Shown: positions 24,877 through 34,552, counted from the stretch's first letter. The stretch is DNA of 64,000 bases from Paenarthrobacter sp. JL.01a (GCF_025452095.1 NZ_CP104877.1:2728001-2792000), one strand, 5' to 3'. Numbers and translations: made by a program. The notes: generated by a model from the letters alone, not told the origin.

Positions 24877-25836
24877 ATGACCGTCGCAGCTCACACGGAC
24901 CCCGCAACCGTTCAAACCATCGTCGCGGAGTCGTTCCAGGAATGGAGCCGGGCCATCTCTGCGTCCTTCGTTCCCTTGGCTGCAACCGGCCCGAGGGACT
25001 CGGCTTTCCACGGCGTGATGCGGGCCCGGGTACTGGGCCAGATCTCGGTGGTGGAAGTTACCGCGGGACCGCATACTGTCCTGCGCACTCCGGAGTTGAT
25101 CGCCGGATCCACGGGCCGCTTCTTCAAGCTCAGCATCCAACTGGCTGGCTCGGGCCGGCTGGTCCAGGACGAACGGGAGGCGGTGCTTCGCCCGGGCGAT
25201 CTGTCCATCTACGACACCTCCCGCCCCTACCAGCTCACTTTCGACGACGACTTCCGCACCTTGGTGCTGATGTTCCCGCACGTGCTGCTCGACTTGCCGG
25301 CGGAGGCCATGGGACACGTGACTGCGCTACGGATACCGGGCGACCAAGGCCTGGGGGAACTGATCAGTCCGTTCCTGGTGAAGCTCGCCGACAACCTCGA
25401 AGCCCTCTCCGGCGCCAATGGCCTGCGGCTGGTCCATAACGCCCTGGACCTGGTAACTACGCTGTTCAACGGCGAACTCGACCAACTCATCGAAACCGGT
25501 AGGGACCCGCACCTGCTGCTCCTCGGCCGTATCCACGATTACATCGAAGCCAATCTCGGAGATCCCGAACTCTCCCCCGGCACCATCGCCGCAGCGCACT
25601 ATATCTCCACTCGGCACCTCCACGACCTCTTCCAGGAAATCGGCACCACCGTGGCATCGTCCATCCGGCAGCGGCGGCTTGAACGGTGCCGGCGCGACTT
25701 GAGGGACCCGGTACTCGCAGACCGTCCCGTCACCGCCATCGCTGCCCGGTGGGGCTTCACCGACGCCGCCCACTTCAGCAGGATCTTCCGGGCAGCCTTC
25801 GGCAACTCCCCCACTGGCTACCGGAACAGCGCGTAG
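24877..25836 (+). CDS. AraC-family regulator with AraC_binding_2-like domain
   Basis: The 319-residue protein has an N-terminal cupin-like sensor region (about 20-180, with FFKLSIQLAGSGRLVQDEREAVLRPGDLSIYDTSRPYQLTF) like that of FeaR-type regulators, and a C-terminal double helix-turn-helix (about 215-319; LSPGTIAAAHYISTRHLHDLFQEIG and VTAIAARWGFTDAAHFSRIFRAAFGNSPTGYR). FeaR controls amine oxidation genes in Escherichia coli. It is divergent from the APC permease and near moaF, which fits control of amine use. Confidence 0.9.
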   Translation: MTVAAHTDPATVQTIVAESFQEWSRAISASFVPLAATGPRDSAFHGVMRARVLGQISVVEVTAGPHTVLRTPELIAGSTGRFFKLSIQLAGSGRLVQDEREAVLRPGDLSIYDTSRPYQLTFDDDFRTLVLMFPHVLLDLPAEAMGHVTALRIPGDQGLGELISPFLVKLADNLEALSGANGLRLVHNALDLVTTLFNGELDQLIETGRDPHLLLLGRIHDYIEANLGDPELSPGTIAAAHYISTRHLHDLFQEIGTTVASSIRQRRLERCRRDLRDPVLADRPVTAIAARWGFTDAAHFSRIFRAAFGNSPTGYRNSA

Positions 25837-25877
25837 CATCTGCGCTGTTGCCCGTGCAGGGCCGCTTTTTGGAGTGG

Positions 25878-27233
25878 CTAGGACTGGGGACGGCGCTTCA
25901 TGACCAGCCAGGTGACGGCACCCAGCAGCAGAAGACCAGCTGCGGCACCCATGGAGACCCCGAACGCAGCCGCCGCCCCCTGGGTTTGCGCGAGTTGGCC
26001 CGCCAGGTAGGATCCCAGCGCCGTGCCCGCCACGATTCCGCTGGCCAGGGCCGTCATGACCGTAGCCATGCGGCCGGCCGGAGCCACGACACCGCCGATA
26101 CTGAAGACCGTGACCATCACCGGACCCACGGGGATGCCAAGGAGCAGCAGGACAAACACCATCGGCCAGATGCCCGACGGCAGGAACAGCAACGCCGACA
26201 GGCCCGTCATGGCCAATGCGGCGGCAACCCACCGTGAGGCGAGGCTGAAACGCTGCGGCCAAAAAGCGACGGACAGGGCCGCAACGGCCGAGCTAAGGCC
26301 CATCACCGCGTACAGGAGTCCAGCGATCTCGGCCGTCGCGTACTGGGCGGAATAGGCGCTGAGCGCATTCTGGGTGGCACCGAAGAATGTGCCCATACAC
26401 ACCATCGCCACCACGGGAACTGCCACCACGGCACCTGACCATCGGCTGCGGCGCGTAAGTGCTGTTTCCTGTTCGACGGAACTTTCGACGCCGGCACGCG
26501 GCACCCGCGGTGCGGGCACCACGGCCAACTGGCTGGGGTGCACCGCAAAGGCTGGAACCAGCGTGATTGTCATCAGTGCTGCCAGGGCGAGGGGCAACCA
26601 CGGCGCCACGAGGCTTGCAAGCAGACCCACCAAAGCCGGTCCCAGGACAAAGGTGATCTCATCGGCGGTGCCTTCATAGGACAGGGCCGTGTCCAGGTCG
26701 GCCCTGTTGGAGGCCACGCTTCTGCTGCCTCCGGTTGCGGCCGGTGAGAGGTTCCTGGTGGTCAACGCCATCCACCGGACACGGGCCATGGGGCCTACCT
26801 GCGGGCAGCTGGCACCGGCCAGGAAGGCCGCGATGAGCACTCCCACAGCATCTGCCGGCGAGCCGTAAGCCGGGGTGAGGTAGGCCGCAGCCAAGAGAGC
26901 GGCCACGGCGAGGGTGTTGACCACTGCTGCGACAAGGAGCACAACCCTCTGGCCTGCGCGGTCCGCCAGTGAACCAAGGACAGGTGCTCCGAGGGCCGAC
27001 CCGATGCCAACAGCTCCGGCGGCCATGCCACCGACGGCGTAAGAGTGGCTGACTGCCGTGATCAGGGTCAGGGTGCCCACGGTCAGCATGGCCAGGGGCA
27101 GTCTTGCGAAAAGCCCCAACGGCAGGAATCCGGGTCCGGCCAGTTCAGGAAGCCGGGCGAATCGGCCTGGCAAGCGTGAGCGGCGGAGGGCCGCGGGTGA
27201 ATCGGGCTTAGGGGCCACAGTAGATTTTTCCAT
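25878..27233 (-). CDS. MFS transporter, drug-efflux-like
   Basis: The 451-residue protein has about twelve hydrophobic segments. The MFS loop between helices 2 and 3 reads GAPVLGSLADRAGQRVVLL, and a helix-4/5 region AGASCPQVGPMARVRWMAL is followed by a long central loop. The helix 7-12 half begins after residue 255. Such proteins often export small molecules, but no substrate is evident. It is convergent with araC and upstream of nothing obvious. Confidence 0.82.
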   Translation of the reverse strand: MEKSTVAPKPDSPAALRRSRLPGRFARLPELAGPGFLPLGLFARLPLAMLTVGTLTLITAVSHSYAVGGMAAGAVGIGSALGAPVLGSLADRAGQRVVLLVAAVVNTLAVAALLAAAYLTPAYGSPADAVGVLIAAFLAGASCPQVGPMARVRWMALTTRNLSPAATGGSRSVASNRADLDTALSYEGTADEITFVLGPALVGLLASLVAPWLPLALAALMTITLVPAFAVHPSQLAVVPAPRVPRAGVESSVEQETALTRRSRWSGAVVAVPVVAMVCMGTFFGATQNALSAYSAQYATAEIAGLLYAVMGLSSAVAALSVAFWPQRFSLASRWVAAALAMTGLSALLFLPSGIWPMVFVLLLLGIPVGPVMVTVFSIGGVVAPAGRMATVMTALASGIVAGTALGSYLAGQLAQTQGAAAAFGVSMGAAAGLLLLGAVTWLVMKRRPQS

Positions 27234-27319
27234 TAATCCGGGTTCGCTAAAGTGTGCGCATCGTCCCTCCTCCCGATGCGCGCGACCCGGTGTAACGGAA
27301 CAAGTCTATCGGATGGTAT

Positions 27320-30300
27320 TCAGGCGGGAACAGCTTCGGCGAAGCGCACGCTGGAGCCGTTGCGTCCCTTGACCACCTGAAGTTGACTCGTGATGCGCTG
27401 CTTCATCTCCGCCACGTGGCTGACCAGCCCAACCACCCTGCCGCCGTCGCGTAGTCCCTCCAAGGCATCCATCACCTGTTCCAGCGCCTGCTCATCAAGG
27501 CTCCCGAAGCCTTCATCCACGAACAGCGTCTCGATGTCCACGCCACCGGCCTCCTGCTGCACCACGTCCGCCAGGCCCAGTGCCAAGGCCAGCGACGCCA
27601 TGAAAGATTCGCCGCCGGAGAGCGTGGCGGTGTCACGCCGCTGGCCGGTCCATTCATCCACTACTTCCAGGCCGAGACCCGACTTTGCACCCCGGGCGGC
27701 CTTGGCGTCCGTATGCTGCAGCGTGTAACGGCCGTCGCTCATGGATACCAGCCGCTCGGACGCAGCGAGGGCGACTTGCTCGAGTCGTGCTGCCAGGACG
27801 TAAGTGTTCAAACTCATCCGGTATCCGTTGTCCCCGGAGCCCCGGGCAGTTTCGGCCAGGCCGGCCAGCATCAGGGCGCGCATCCGGGGTTCATTCCCGG
27901 CCTCGGCGAGGTCCTCATAGTTGGATCGCAATCGGCGGACTGTTTCGGAGGCCTTTCCCGCAAGGCCCGCTGCCAGCGCCGCCGCCTGTGAATCCTCGGC
28001 CGCGACTGACACCGCGCGCTGTGCCTCGGCAAGCTCAGCGTCGGACAAGGGAAGGGCGCCGATACTGATTTCCTTGGCTGCCAGGGCGAGGTCCTCGTTC
28101 GCGAACAGCTCATCCAGGCGGGCGGTCTCGGCGTCGAAATCCGCGATGTCCTTCTCAAGACCCACCACATCGGCGGGTGAAAGGATTTCATGGCGGGCTT
28201 CGGCGGCAGAGGAAAATCCCGCTGTCAGGAGCGCCTTCTCCAACGACTCTTTGACTTCGAGACGGGCTTGTGTAGCACGGGCGAGCTCGGACCCGGCATC
28301 GGTGGCTGCCTGAAGCAGCGCGCAATCCGCCGACACCGCCTCCAAGCGATCGCGCAAGCTGGGGAAACCGGCCCGCAACGCCGAAAGCCCGGCCTCCAGG
28401 ACTTCATGTTGCTCCTGGAGCAGCAGGACGCTCGATGATGCCTGCCCTTCGGCCTGCAAGCACTCTGCATGCTGCTGTTGCGCAGTGAGCAGCCGCTGGG
28501 CGACCTTTTCCTGGCGTGCCCGCAGTTCGTCCAGCAAAGCGGCGGCTTGCTTGGCGGCAGAGGCGGCAGCCTCGGCCTTGGCCAAACGATCGTCCGCTTC
28601 GGCCGGATCCGTTGATCCGCCTTGGGCTTGAAGGCCGGCAACCATTTGGGCAGCGGCGGACAGCTTTTCTCCCAGCCGGCCCTGCGCTTCCTCACTGGCT
28701 TCGAAGCGGGCCTTGGCTTCTTCTTCTTCCTGGGCAAGGGACAGGGCGGTACGGACCGCCGAGGCAGGATTCGGGTGCTCCGTGCTTCCACACACGGCAC
28801 AGGGTTCTCCGCTCTCCAACGCTGCAGCCAGTTCGCCTGCTGCATTCGAGAGCCGCTGTTCCCGCACGTCGAGCCACTTGTCCCTGAAATCCTGCGAGGC
28901 GGCCCGGGCTTCAAGGTGCCTTGCGGTGAGCTCCTCCAGCTCAGCGGCGGCCACTAAGTGGCGGGACACAACGCCCACCAGTTCGGCCGCTGCCAATGCT
29001 GCCTGTTCCGTCGCACCTACGTCAGCGGCAACGGACACCAAGGGTTCCATGCGGTTCTGAAGCTGCGAGGCGTCCCCGTGCAGTTGCGCCAAGGTTGCAG
29101 CTAAGGACTCAGCCGCAAGTTGCTGACGAGCGACTTCCTTGTGCTGCGCATCGAGCCGGGCAGCGACTTCCTCAAGGCGTTGCTCATCCGGAAGCCTCGC
29201 TTCAAGGACGGCAATCGAGGTCTTGACGCTCTCCAGTGCGGCTGCGGGGTCCTCCGCATCGAGTCCCGATGCTGACAATTTCTCCCTGAGCCGTGCCATC
29301 CGGGCCTCAGCAGAGGTGTACTTGCGCTCGGCAGCATCAACGGCCTCCAGTTGCCCGCTGAGCACAGCTGCACGGCGGTGCTTTTGAAGCAGCTCCTTGT
29401 TTTCCAGGGCACGTGGAGCGGCCAGTTCGAGGAGAACTCTTCTCTGCGTTGCTGAGCGCAGCCGTTCATGCCGCTGCGTTTTCTCCTGCTCCTCGCGAAG
29501 TTCGCCGCTCAGACGGGTGGACAGAGCCTCAGCGGCTGTGGCCCGTTCCTGCCGCCGCTTCACTTCGGCGTCAACGAGTGCCTGGACTTCAGCGAGCCAC
29601 AGTCCAGGATCACCAGCGGTATCCAAGGGAGTATCGTCACCAGCAGTCCCGGCTTCCGTCAGACCAAGCTGATCGCGCTCAGAGGCTGCCTTGTCCAGGA
29701 GCATTTTGAGCTCGGCGGCATTCTCTTCCACGGCTTTGGCAGCTTCTGCGGCCTGACGGGCCAGTTGCTGCTCCACTGCTTCAAAGCGCTGGGTGCCGAA
29801 CAGTTTCTGGAGCAGATCAAGCCGGTCACCGGCCTTGGACATCAGGAAGGCCGCGAAGTCGCCCTGCGGCAGCATCACTACCCGGGTGAACTGGTCCCTG
29901 TCCATGCCGAGGACATCGGAAAGTTCGGCGCCAACTTCGTCATTCCTTGATGATTTTTCTTCCCACTGCCCGGCTACTTTCTCGCGCAGGAGCGTTTTTG
30001 CCTGCTGGGTGGTGAAGCCCTTGCGACCACGTGCGCTGGGGCGTTCCCACGCCGGGGAACGGGTGACCTCGAAGCGCCTGCCGCGTGCGGAAAATTCGCA
30101 GACCACCCGAGGTTCGGCACCGGGCAGGGCATGATCGCTGCGAAGCCGCTTGCCTTCCTGCCGGGCGCCGGGCACTGAACCGTACAGAGCAAAGCAGATG
30201 GCATCCAGGATGCTCGTTTTGCCTGCGCCGGTTGCGCCGTTGAGAAGGAACAGGCCCTGCGCGCTCAAAAGGTCAAAATCGATGTGCTGTGAGGTGGCAA

Positions 30301-30340
30301 AAGGCCCGAATGCTTCGATGTCCAGCCGGTGGATCCTCAT
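27320..30340 (-). CDS. sbcC: exonuclease subunit SbcC (Rad50-like ATPase)
   Basis: The 1006-residue protein is an SMC-like ATPase that works with SbcD to open hairpins and trim protein-blocked DNA ends. The Walker A is NGATGAGKTSILDAICFALYG; long coiled coils flank a zinc hook (GEPCAVCGSTEHPN) near mid-protein; the ABC signature TLSGGESFMASLALALGLADV and Walker B LFVDEGFGSLDEQ lie near the end. ATG 30340 is chosen because MRIHRLDIEAFGPF is the usual start. It overlaps sbcD by four bases (ATGA), so the two are co-translated. Confidence 0.95.
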   Translation of the reverse strand: MRIHRLDIEAFGPFATSQHIDFDLLSAQGLFLLNGATGAGKTSILDAICFALYGSVPGARQEGKRLRSDHALPGAEPRVVCEFSARGRRFEVTRSPAWERPSARGRKGFTTQQAKTLLREKVAGQWEEKSSRNDEVGAELSDVLGMDRDQFTRVVMLPQGDFAAFLMSKAGDRLDLLQKLFGTQRFEAVEQQLARQAAEAAKAVEENAAELKMLLDKAASERDQLGLTEAGTAGDDTPLDTAGDPGLWLAEVQALVDAEVKRRQERATAAEALSTRLSGELREEQEKTQRHERLRSATQRRVLLELAAPRALENKELLQKHRRAAVLSGQLEAVDAAERKYTSAEARMARLREKLSASGLDAEDPAAALESVKTSIAVLEARLPDEQRLEEVAARLDAQHKEVARQQLAAESLAATLAQLHGDASQLQNRMEPLVSVAADVGATEQAALAAAELVGVVSRHLVAAAELEELTARHLEARAASQDFRDKWLDVREQRLSNAAGELAAALESGEPCAVCGSTEHPNPASAVRTALSLAQEEEEAKARFEASEEAQGRLGEKLSAAAQMVAGLQAQGGSTDPAEADDRLAKAEAAASAAKQAAALLDELRARQEKVAQRLLTAQQQHAECLQAEGQASSSVLLLQEQHEVLEAGLSALRAGFPSLRDRLEAVSADCALLQAATDAGSELARATQARLEVKESLEKALLTAGFSSAAEARHEILSPADVVGLEKDIADFDAETARLDELFANEDLALAAKEISIGALPLSDAELAEAQRAVSVAAEDSQAAALAAGLAGKASETVRRLRSNYEDLAEAGNEPRMRALMLAGLAETARGSGDNGYRMSLNTYVLAARLEQVALAASERLVSMSDGRYTLQHTDAKAARGAKSGLGLEVVDEWTGQRRDTATLSGGESFMASLALALGLADVVQQEAGGVDIETLFVDEGFGSLDEQALEQVMDALEGLRDGGRVVGLVSHVAEMKQRITSQLQVVKGRNGSSVRFAEAVPA

Positions 30341-31512
30341 AGTTCCGCTTCCTCCAAACGCACTGCCTCGAGGGCTTCGCGCAGTGCCGCTGCCTCGGAG
30401 TCCGCAGGTCCCCTGCCCCGGACGTGCTCGAGGAAGCCACAACAAATGTCCAGGTCGCTTTCGGCCTCGGCGAGGCGGCTGCTGTAACTTGTCTGAGGCC
30501 TGGATTCGGCGCCTTCGGGATCAAAGGCAAGAACCAGTGTTTCGGGGAATCGCGTGCGCAACTTCTCCATGGCCTGCGGCGGCCGTTTGGCATCTGTCAG
30601 GGTGACCTGGCAGTACGCGTTCACAGCCCAGGCGTATTCTTCCGAGGCCAGCAAATCATCCAGCTTTCCCCGCAGGACCGCCAGCGCATTGGGCGGCTCC
30701 CAGCGAACTTCCTGAACACTGGCTGCTCCATCGCTTGCAATGTTGAGCAGCCATGCGCCCTTGTGGTGCTTGGCCTCGGAGAAGGAATACGCCAGCGGAG
30801 AACCCGAGTAACGGACATTGGGCGCCAACTCCTGACGGCCATGAAGATGGCCCAATGCCGTGTATGTGAAGCCGTCAAACAGGTCCAGCGGAACCGCGCC
30901 CAGGCCGCCAATGCTGATATCCCGCTCACTTTCGGAGGTGATGCCTCCACTGGCGAAAGTGTGCGCCAGGACGACGGGATGAACGGTGCCGGATTCGCGA
31001 CGGCGCTCGACATCGCGCCGAATCCTGTCCACGGCCTCCTTCGTGACGTCGAAGTGGCTGGCATTTTCGACGCCCAGCCGCTCCGCCACCAATCGGGGCT
31101 CAAGGTAGGGAATCCCGTAGATGGCGACGTGGGCCGACGGATCCCCTCCGGGGTGCAAAGGCAGGAGGACGGGAACGTCCAGTTCCTCCACGCGTGTCCG
31201 GACATGGACTCCGCCGCGTTCCAGGAGCCGGGACGCAAAGCCCAACCTGATGGCGGAATCGTGATTGCCGCTGGTCACAACGACGGCGGCCCCAGCCTGC
31301 GTAATCCGGACCAAGGCGTCATCGAGCAGCTTCACCACGTCCAGGCCGGGCAGCGCACGGTCGTAGACGTCTCCTGCAACCAACACCACGTCCACTGATT
31401 GGGCCTGGACGAAAGCCACCAGCTGGTCCACGAAGCTGCGCTGGGCATCCAGCATGCCTACGCCGTGGAATGACCGGCCCAAATGCCAGTCCGATGTGTG
31501 GAGTAACCGCAT
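30337..31512 (-). CDS. sbcD: exonuclease subunit SbcD (Mre11-like nuclease)
   Basis: The 391-residue metallophosphoesterase is the nuclease partner of SbcC. Metal-binding motifs are LHTSDWHLGRSFHG at the N-terminus, VLVAGDVYDRALPG, VVTSGNHDSAIRLG, VVLAHTF and ALGHLHGRQE. A TAGCTT hexamer six bases before the ATG supports a leaderless transcript for sbcDC. The C-terminal 100 residues form the usual capping region. Confidence 0.95.
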   Translation of the reverse strand: MRLLHTSDWHLGRSFHGVGMLDAQRSFVDQLVAFVQAQSVDVVLVAGDVYDRALPGLDVVKLLDDALVRITQAGAAVVVTSGNHDSAIRLGFASRLLERGGVHVRTRVEELDVPVLLPLHPGGDPSAHVAIYGIPYLEPRLVAERLGVENASHFDVTKEAVDRIRRDVERRRESGTVHPVVLAHTFASGGITSESERDISIGGLGAVPLDLFDGFTYTALGHLHGRQELAPNVRYSGSPLAYSFSEAKHHKGAWLLNIASDGAASVQEVRWEPPNALAVLRGKLDDLLASEEYAWAVNAYCQVTLTDAKRPPQAMEKLRTRFPETLVLAFDPEGAESRPQTSYSSRLAEAESDLDICCGFLEHVRGRGPADSEAAALREALEAVRLEEAEL

Positions 31513-31518
31513 ATTTCC

Positions 31519-31524
31519 AAGCTA
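31519..31524 (-). promoter_or_regulatory. -10 hexamer, leaderless start of sbcDC
   Basis: TAGCTT on the minus strand ends six bases before the sbcD ATG at 31512. Confidence 0.5.
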
Positions 31525-31583
31525 ACCGTGGGCACCGACAAAAAAGCGCAGACAAGCCGTCCGTCGTCGGCCCTTGCGGCTCG

Positions 31584-32492
31584 CTAGCCCTTCTTGTTGT
31601 CGAAAAAGTCCCGGGCGTCATCGTGTACCGGCTTGGCCGGAAGCTGCTGCGCAGCGGCGTCGTCCGTTCCGGAGTCCGAAGCATCCTCGACCGTGGCCGC
31701 ATCAAAGTCGTCGTTGATGGCATCGGAACCGGTTTGGGGTTCGGCCGCTGCGTCAGAGCCAGCGGACAAGCCCTGGAATCCACGGAAAGCCAGGCCGGCC
31801 AGGGCCGCACCCATGAGCGGGGCCACCCAGAAAAGCCACAGACCGTCCAGGGCCCATGAGGGACTGAAGAATGCCTGCGCGGTAGCGCGGGCCGGGTTGA
31901 ACGGAAGGTTGCCAAGAACCTGGCCGAATTGCACCAGCACAGCCACCGAAAGTCCTACCGCGAAGGGGGCCACGGCCGGCACCGCCCGGCGTCCTGCGGT
32001 AGCGCCGAGGAAGACGGCAACAAGGAGAGCCGAACCAATAACTTCCACCAGCAACACGCCGGCCATCTGGGTCTGCGCCACGGCGTGCTCGCCGAAGCCG
32101 GCTGCGGTGGACCCGAAGGCAGCCCGGGAATCCGTGAGCACGGGGACCATGGTCACCACGATGTAGACAAGGGCTGCACCAATCACGCTGCCGACGATCT
32201 GCGCGGCGAGGTAGGCCACTGCAGCAACAGCACGGATGCGTCCGGCAATGAGGTTGCCCAAGGTGATCACCGGGTTGAAATGGCCCCCGGAGATGTAGCC
32301 GAATGCCGCCATGACCGCAGTAACCGCCAGTCCGGTGGCCAAGGCTGCAGGCAGCGGCGCCCCGGAGGGGTTCGAGAAGATCGAAACGCCCACCGCCACA
32401 AGCACAATGAACAACGAACCCAGTGCTTCGGCGCCCAACCTGGCCAGGAGTCCCGGCTGGGGTTCGGTAGCGGCCTGAACAGAAGTGGTCAT
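31584..32492 (-). CDS. aquaporin-family channel
   Basis: The 302-residue protein has six membrane helices and two NPA-type half-helices: GGHFNPVITLGNLIAG (NPV, first) and LPFNPARATAQAF (NPA, second). The N-terminal helix reads RLGAEALGSLFIVLVAVGVSIFS. The first motif has Val instead of Ala, which may affect the filter. After about residue 235 a hydrophilic acidic tail of some 60 residues follows (many Asp, Ala), not typical of AqpZ and probably cytoplasmic. The ATG at 32492 has an AAGGA ribosome site ten bases upstream. Confidence 0.85.
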   Translation of the reverse strand: MTTSVQAATEPQPGLLARLGAEALGSLFIVLVAVGVSIFSNPSGAPLPAALATGLAVTAVMAAFGYISGGHFNPVITLGNLIAGRIRAVAAVAYLAAQIVGSVIGAALVYIVVTMVPVLTDSRAAFGSTAAGFGEHAVAQTQMAGVLLVEVIGSALLVAVFLGATAGRRAVPAVAPFAVGLSVAVLVQFGQVLGNLPFNPARATAQAFFSPSWALDGLWLFWVAPLMGAALAGLAFRGFQGLSAGSDAAAEPQTGSDAINDDFDAATVEDASDSGTDDAAAQQLPAKPVHDDARDFFDNKKG

Positions 32493-32645
32493 GGGGAACG
32501 GGTCCTTACGATCGGGGTGGAAGGTGGTGTGCGGGTGCCCAAGCACGTGGGGATAGCACGAGGTGCTCTTGTGTGCGTCCGGGATCCTTGAGCATTTTGC
32601 CAGCCGAATCTGGACAGTTGCTGGGACGCGAACCTACCCTCGAGC

Positions 32646-33008
32646 TTATCCGCCCAAGGCAATGGCCGCGATCGCGGCGGCGCCCAGCCCCATGACGGCC
32701 AATGTGCTGGCCAGAATCAGCTGCGCGGAGGATGCAGCGATTCCTGCCTGCAGCTGTCGGGACCGGATCCACACCACGGAAGCCAGGACCACGGTGGCTG
32801 CGGCAGCCATGAGGGCGCAGATTCCTTGATAGTCGAGCCCGGGCAGGCCGCTGACGAGACTGACCGGAGATGGCTCGGACTTCAACCAGCTGCGCCAGAT
32901 GAACAGGTCCACCACCACCAGGGAGATCAGGGTCCTGCGCCACGCCAGGGTAGTTCGTTCCGGCTGCAGCCCGGGATCGCGGGTGGCTTCCGGAATGGCG
33001 CCCCTCAC
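32646..33008 (-). CDS. DUF202-family membrane protein
   Basis: The 120-residue protein starts at GTG and has the DUF202 opening DPGLQPERTTLAWRRTLISLVVVDLFIW, then two more hydrophobic segments. It lies 30 bases behind a second DUF202 protein and is likely co-transcribed. DUF202 proteins have no known function; the pair is common in actinobacteria. Confidence 0.8.
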   Translation of the reverse strand: MRGAIPEATRDPGLQPERTTLAWRRTLISLVVVDLFIWRSWLKSEPSPVSLVSGLPGLDYQGICALMAAAATVVLASVVWIRSRQLQAGIAASSAQLILASTLAVMGLGAAAIAAIALGG

Positions 33009-33038
33009 CGCCGCGCTCCGCTCACTGCTGCGAGCCGC

Positions 33039-33395
33039 TCAACGGGCCACCAGGATCAGCACCGCGAAGGCAAAGGCCGCGACGGCAACAACGATGGTCA
33101 TGAACAACATCACGCGGGAGAAAGGCAGTGCCTCATCGTTGCGCATGGCAGCTTCCATCCGGCCCCACCTGCGGTAGGACAGGGCCGCAAGGCCGGCCCC
33201 CACGAGGGCGAGCAACACACACAAAACCAGGCGGACCGGCGTCGGCGCGATATTTGGCGCCAGCTGATCGACGGCGACTGCTCCGGCAAGCAAAGCAAGC
33301 GAGGTTCGGATCCAGGCCAGGAAGGTGCGTTCGTTGGCCAGCGAAAACCGGTAGTCGGGAGTCTTGCCCGTTTGTCGCCAAGCAGGTTCACGCAC
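33039..33395 (-). CDS. DUF202/YidH-like membrane protein
   Basis: The 118-residue protein carries the YidH-type motif RFSLANERTFLAWIRTSLALLAGAVAVDQL and has three membrane helices in total. It starts at GTG behind a GGAGAG ribosome site. It pairs with the other DUF202 gene just downstream. The function is unknown. The intergenic region to the divergent ADP-ribosylglycohydrolase gene is about 80 bp. Confidence 0.85.
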   Translation of the reverse strand: MREPAWRQTGKTPDYRFSLANERTFLAWIRTSLALLAGAVAVDQLAPNIAPTPVRLVLCVLLALVGAGLAALSYRRWGRMEAAMRNDEALPFSRVMLFMTIVVAVAAFAFAVLILVAR

Positions 33396-33464
33396 GATGT
33401 CTCTCCAAGTTTCTCAGCGCCGGACAGCCTCCCCACCATATCAGCGGGCGCGTCCCGGGCACGG

Positions 33465-33470
33465 TAAGTT
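33465..33470 (+). promoter_or_regulatory. -10 hexamer, leaderless start of ADP-ribosylglycohydrolase gene
   Basis: TAAGTT ends six bases before the ATG at 33477. Confidence 0.5.
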
Positions 33471-33476
33471 ACTGGC

Positions 33477-34547
33477 ATGAGTGCTGAAGCTACCTCCACC
33501 ACCGCGCCGTCCTTCCCCTCCCGCGTCTATGGCGCCCTGTTGGGTGGAGCCTTGGGCGATTCCCTGGGTTACGCCGTGGAGTTCGACTCCATTGCCGCGA
33601 TCCGCGCGCACTACGGACCAGACGGCCTGACCTCCTTTGGACAGCTCGACGGCGGCAGCCACTTTTCGGACGATACCCAGATGACGCTCTATACGGTGGA
33701 TGGCCTGGTGGAGGCACTTGAATGGGCAAACGACGGAGTCGCCGCCGACGAAACCGCCTGCCTCTGGCTCGCCTACCTGCGATGGCTGGCAACCCAGGAT
33801 GTGGAAGTTTCCTCCTCTGCTCCCGTCCCGCAGCCCCGGTGGATCGACGCCCAAGAGGTGCTCCGGCACCGGCGGGCGCCCGGCAACGCCTGCCTGAGCG
33901 GACTCGCTTCCGGCGAGATGGGCACAGCGGCACGGCCGGTCAATCCCGACTCCAAAGGATGCGGCACGGTGATGCGCTCGGCACCGTTCGGCCTGATCCC
34001 CCACATCTCCCCGGATGCGGTCTACAAGCTCAGCTCAGATGCTGCTTCTCTGACGCACGGCCATCCCTCGGCACGACTGAGCGCTGCGGCCTTCAGCCTG
34101 CTGATCCACAACATCGTCGCGGGAGGCAGCATCCGCGGGGCGGCGCAAGAGGCGCTGGCCTACACTGACGGCGTGTCAACGCAGGCGCCCGAACTTCGCG
34201 AGCGCCTGCAGGCGGCATTAGAGTTGTCGCTGGAGACGGCCGGACTTAATCCTGAGGACCTCACCACGACGCTGGGTGAGGGGTGGGTGGCCGAGGAGGC
34301 CCTCGCCGTCGCCCTTTACGCTGTCCTGTCCACCACGGACGGTGACCCTGCAGAGCACTTCCGCAAAGCGATTGCAGTGGCCATCAACCACAGCGGCGAC
34401 AGCGACTCCACCGGCTCCATCGCCGGAAACATCCTGGGAGCCTACTACGGCGAACAGTGCCTCCCCGAAGACTGGTTGGCCGCGCTGGAAGCGCCCGAGG
34501 TTGTTCGCGGCATGGCAGACCGGCTCATTGCCGTCACTACCGGCTGA
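33477..34547 (+). CDS. ADP-ribosylglycohydrolase family protein
   Basis: The 356-residue protein belongs to the DraG/ARH family, which removes ADP-ribose from proteins or small molecules using two Mg2+ ions. Seen motifs are GALLGGALGDSLGYAVEFD, HFSDDTQMTLYTVDGL for the first metal site and INHSGDSDSTGSIAGNILGAYYG for the second; the acidic residues needed for metal binding are all present. No ADP-ribosyltransferase toxin or nitrogenase gene is nearby, so the target is not known. It stands alone as a leaderless gene. Confidence 0.92.
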   Translation: MSAEATSTTAPSFPSRVYGALLGGALGDSLGYAVEFDSIAAIRAHYGPDGLTSFGQLDGGSHFSDDTQMTLYTVDGLVEALEWANDGVAADETACLWLAYLRWLATQDVEVSSSAPVPQPRWIDAQEVLRHRRAPGNACLSGLASGEMGTAARPVNPDSKGCGTVMRSAPFGLIPHISPDAVYKLSSDAASLTHGHPSARLSAAAFSLLIHNIVAGGSIRGAAQEALAYTDGVSTQAPELRERLQAALELSLETAGLNPEDLTTTLGEGWVAEEALAVALYAVLSTTDGDPAEHFRKAIAVAINHSGDSDSTGSIAGNILGAYYGEQCLPEDWLAALEAPEVVRGMADRLIAVTTG

Positions 34548-34552
34548 GGTCC

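Noticed and set aside
33477..34547. ADP-ribosylglycohydrolase as antitoxin of a DarTG-like system
   Set aside because: No ADP-ribosyltransferase lies nearby, and the protein is of the DraG/ARH type, not a macrodomain.
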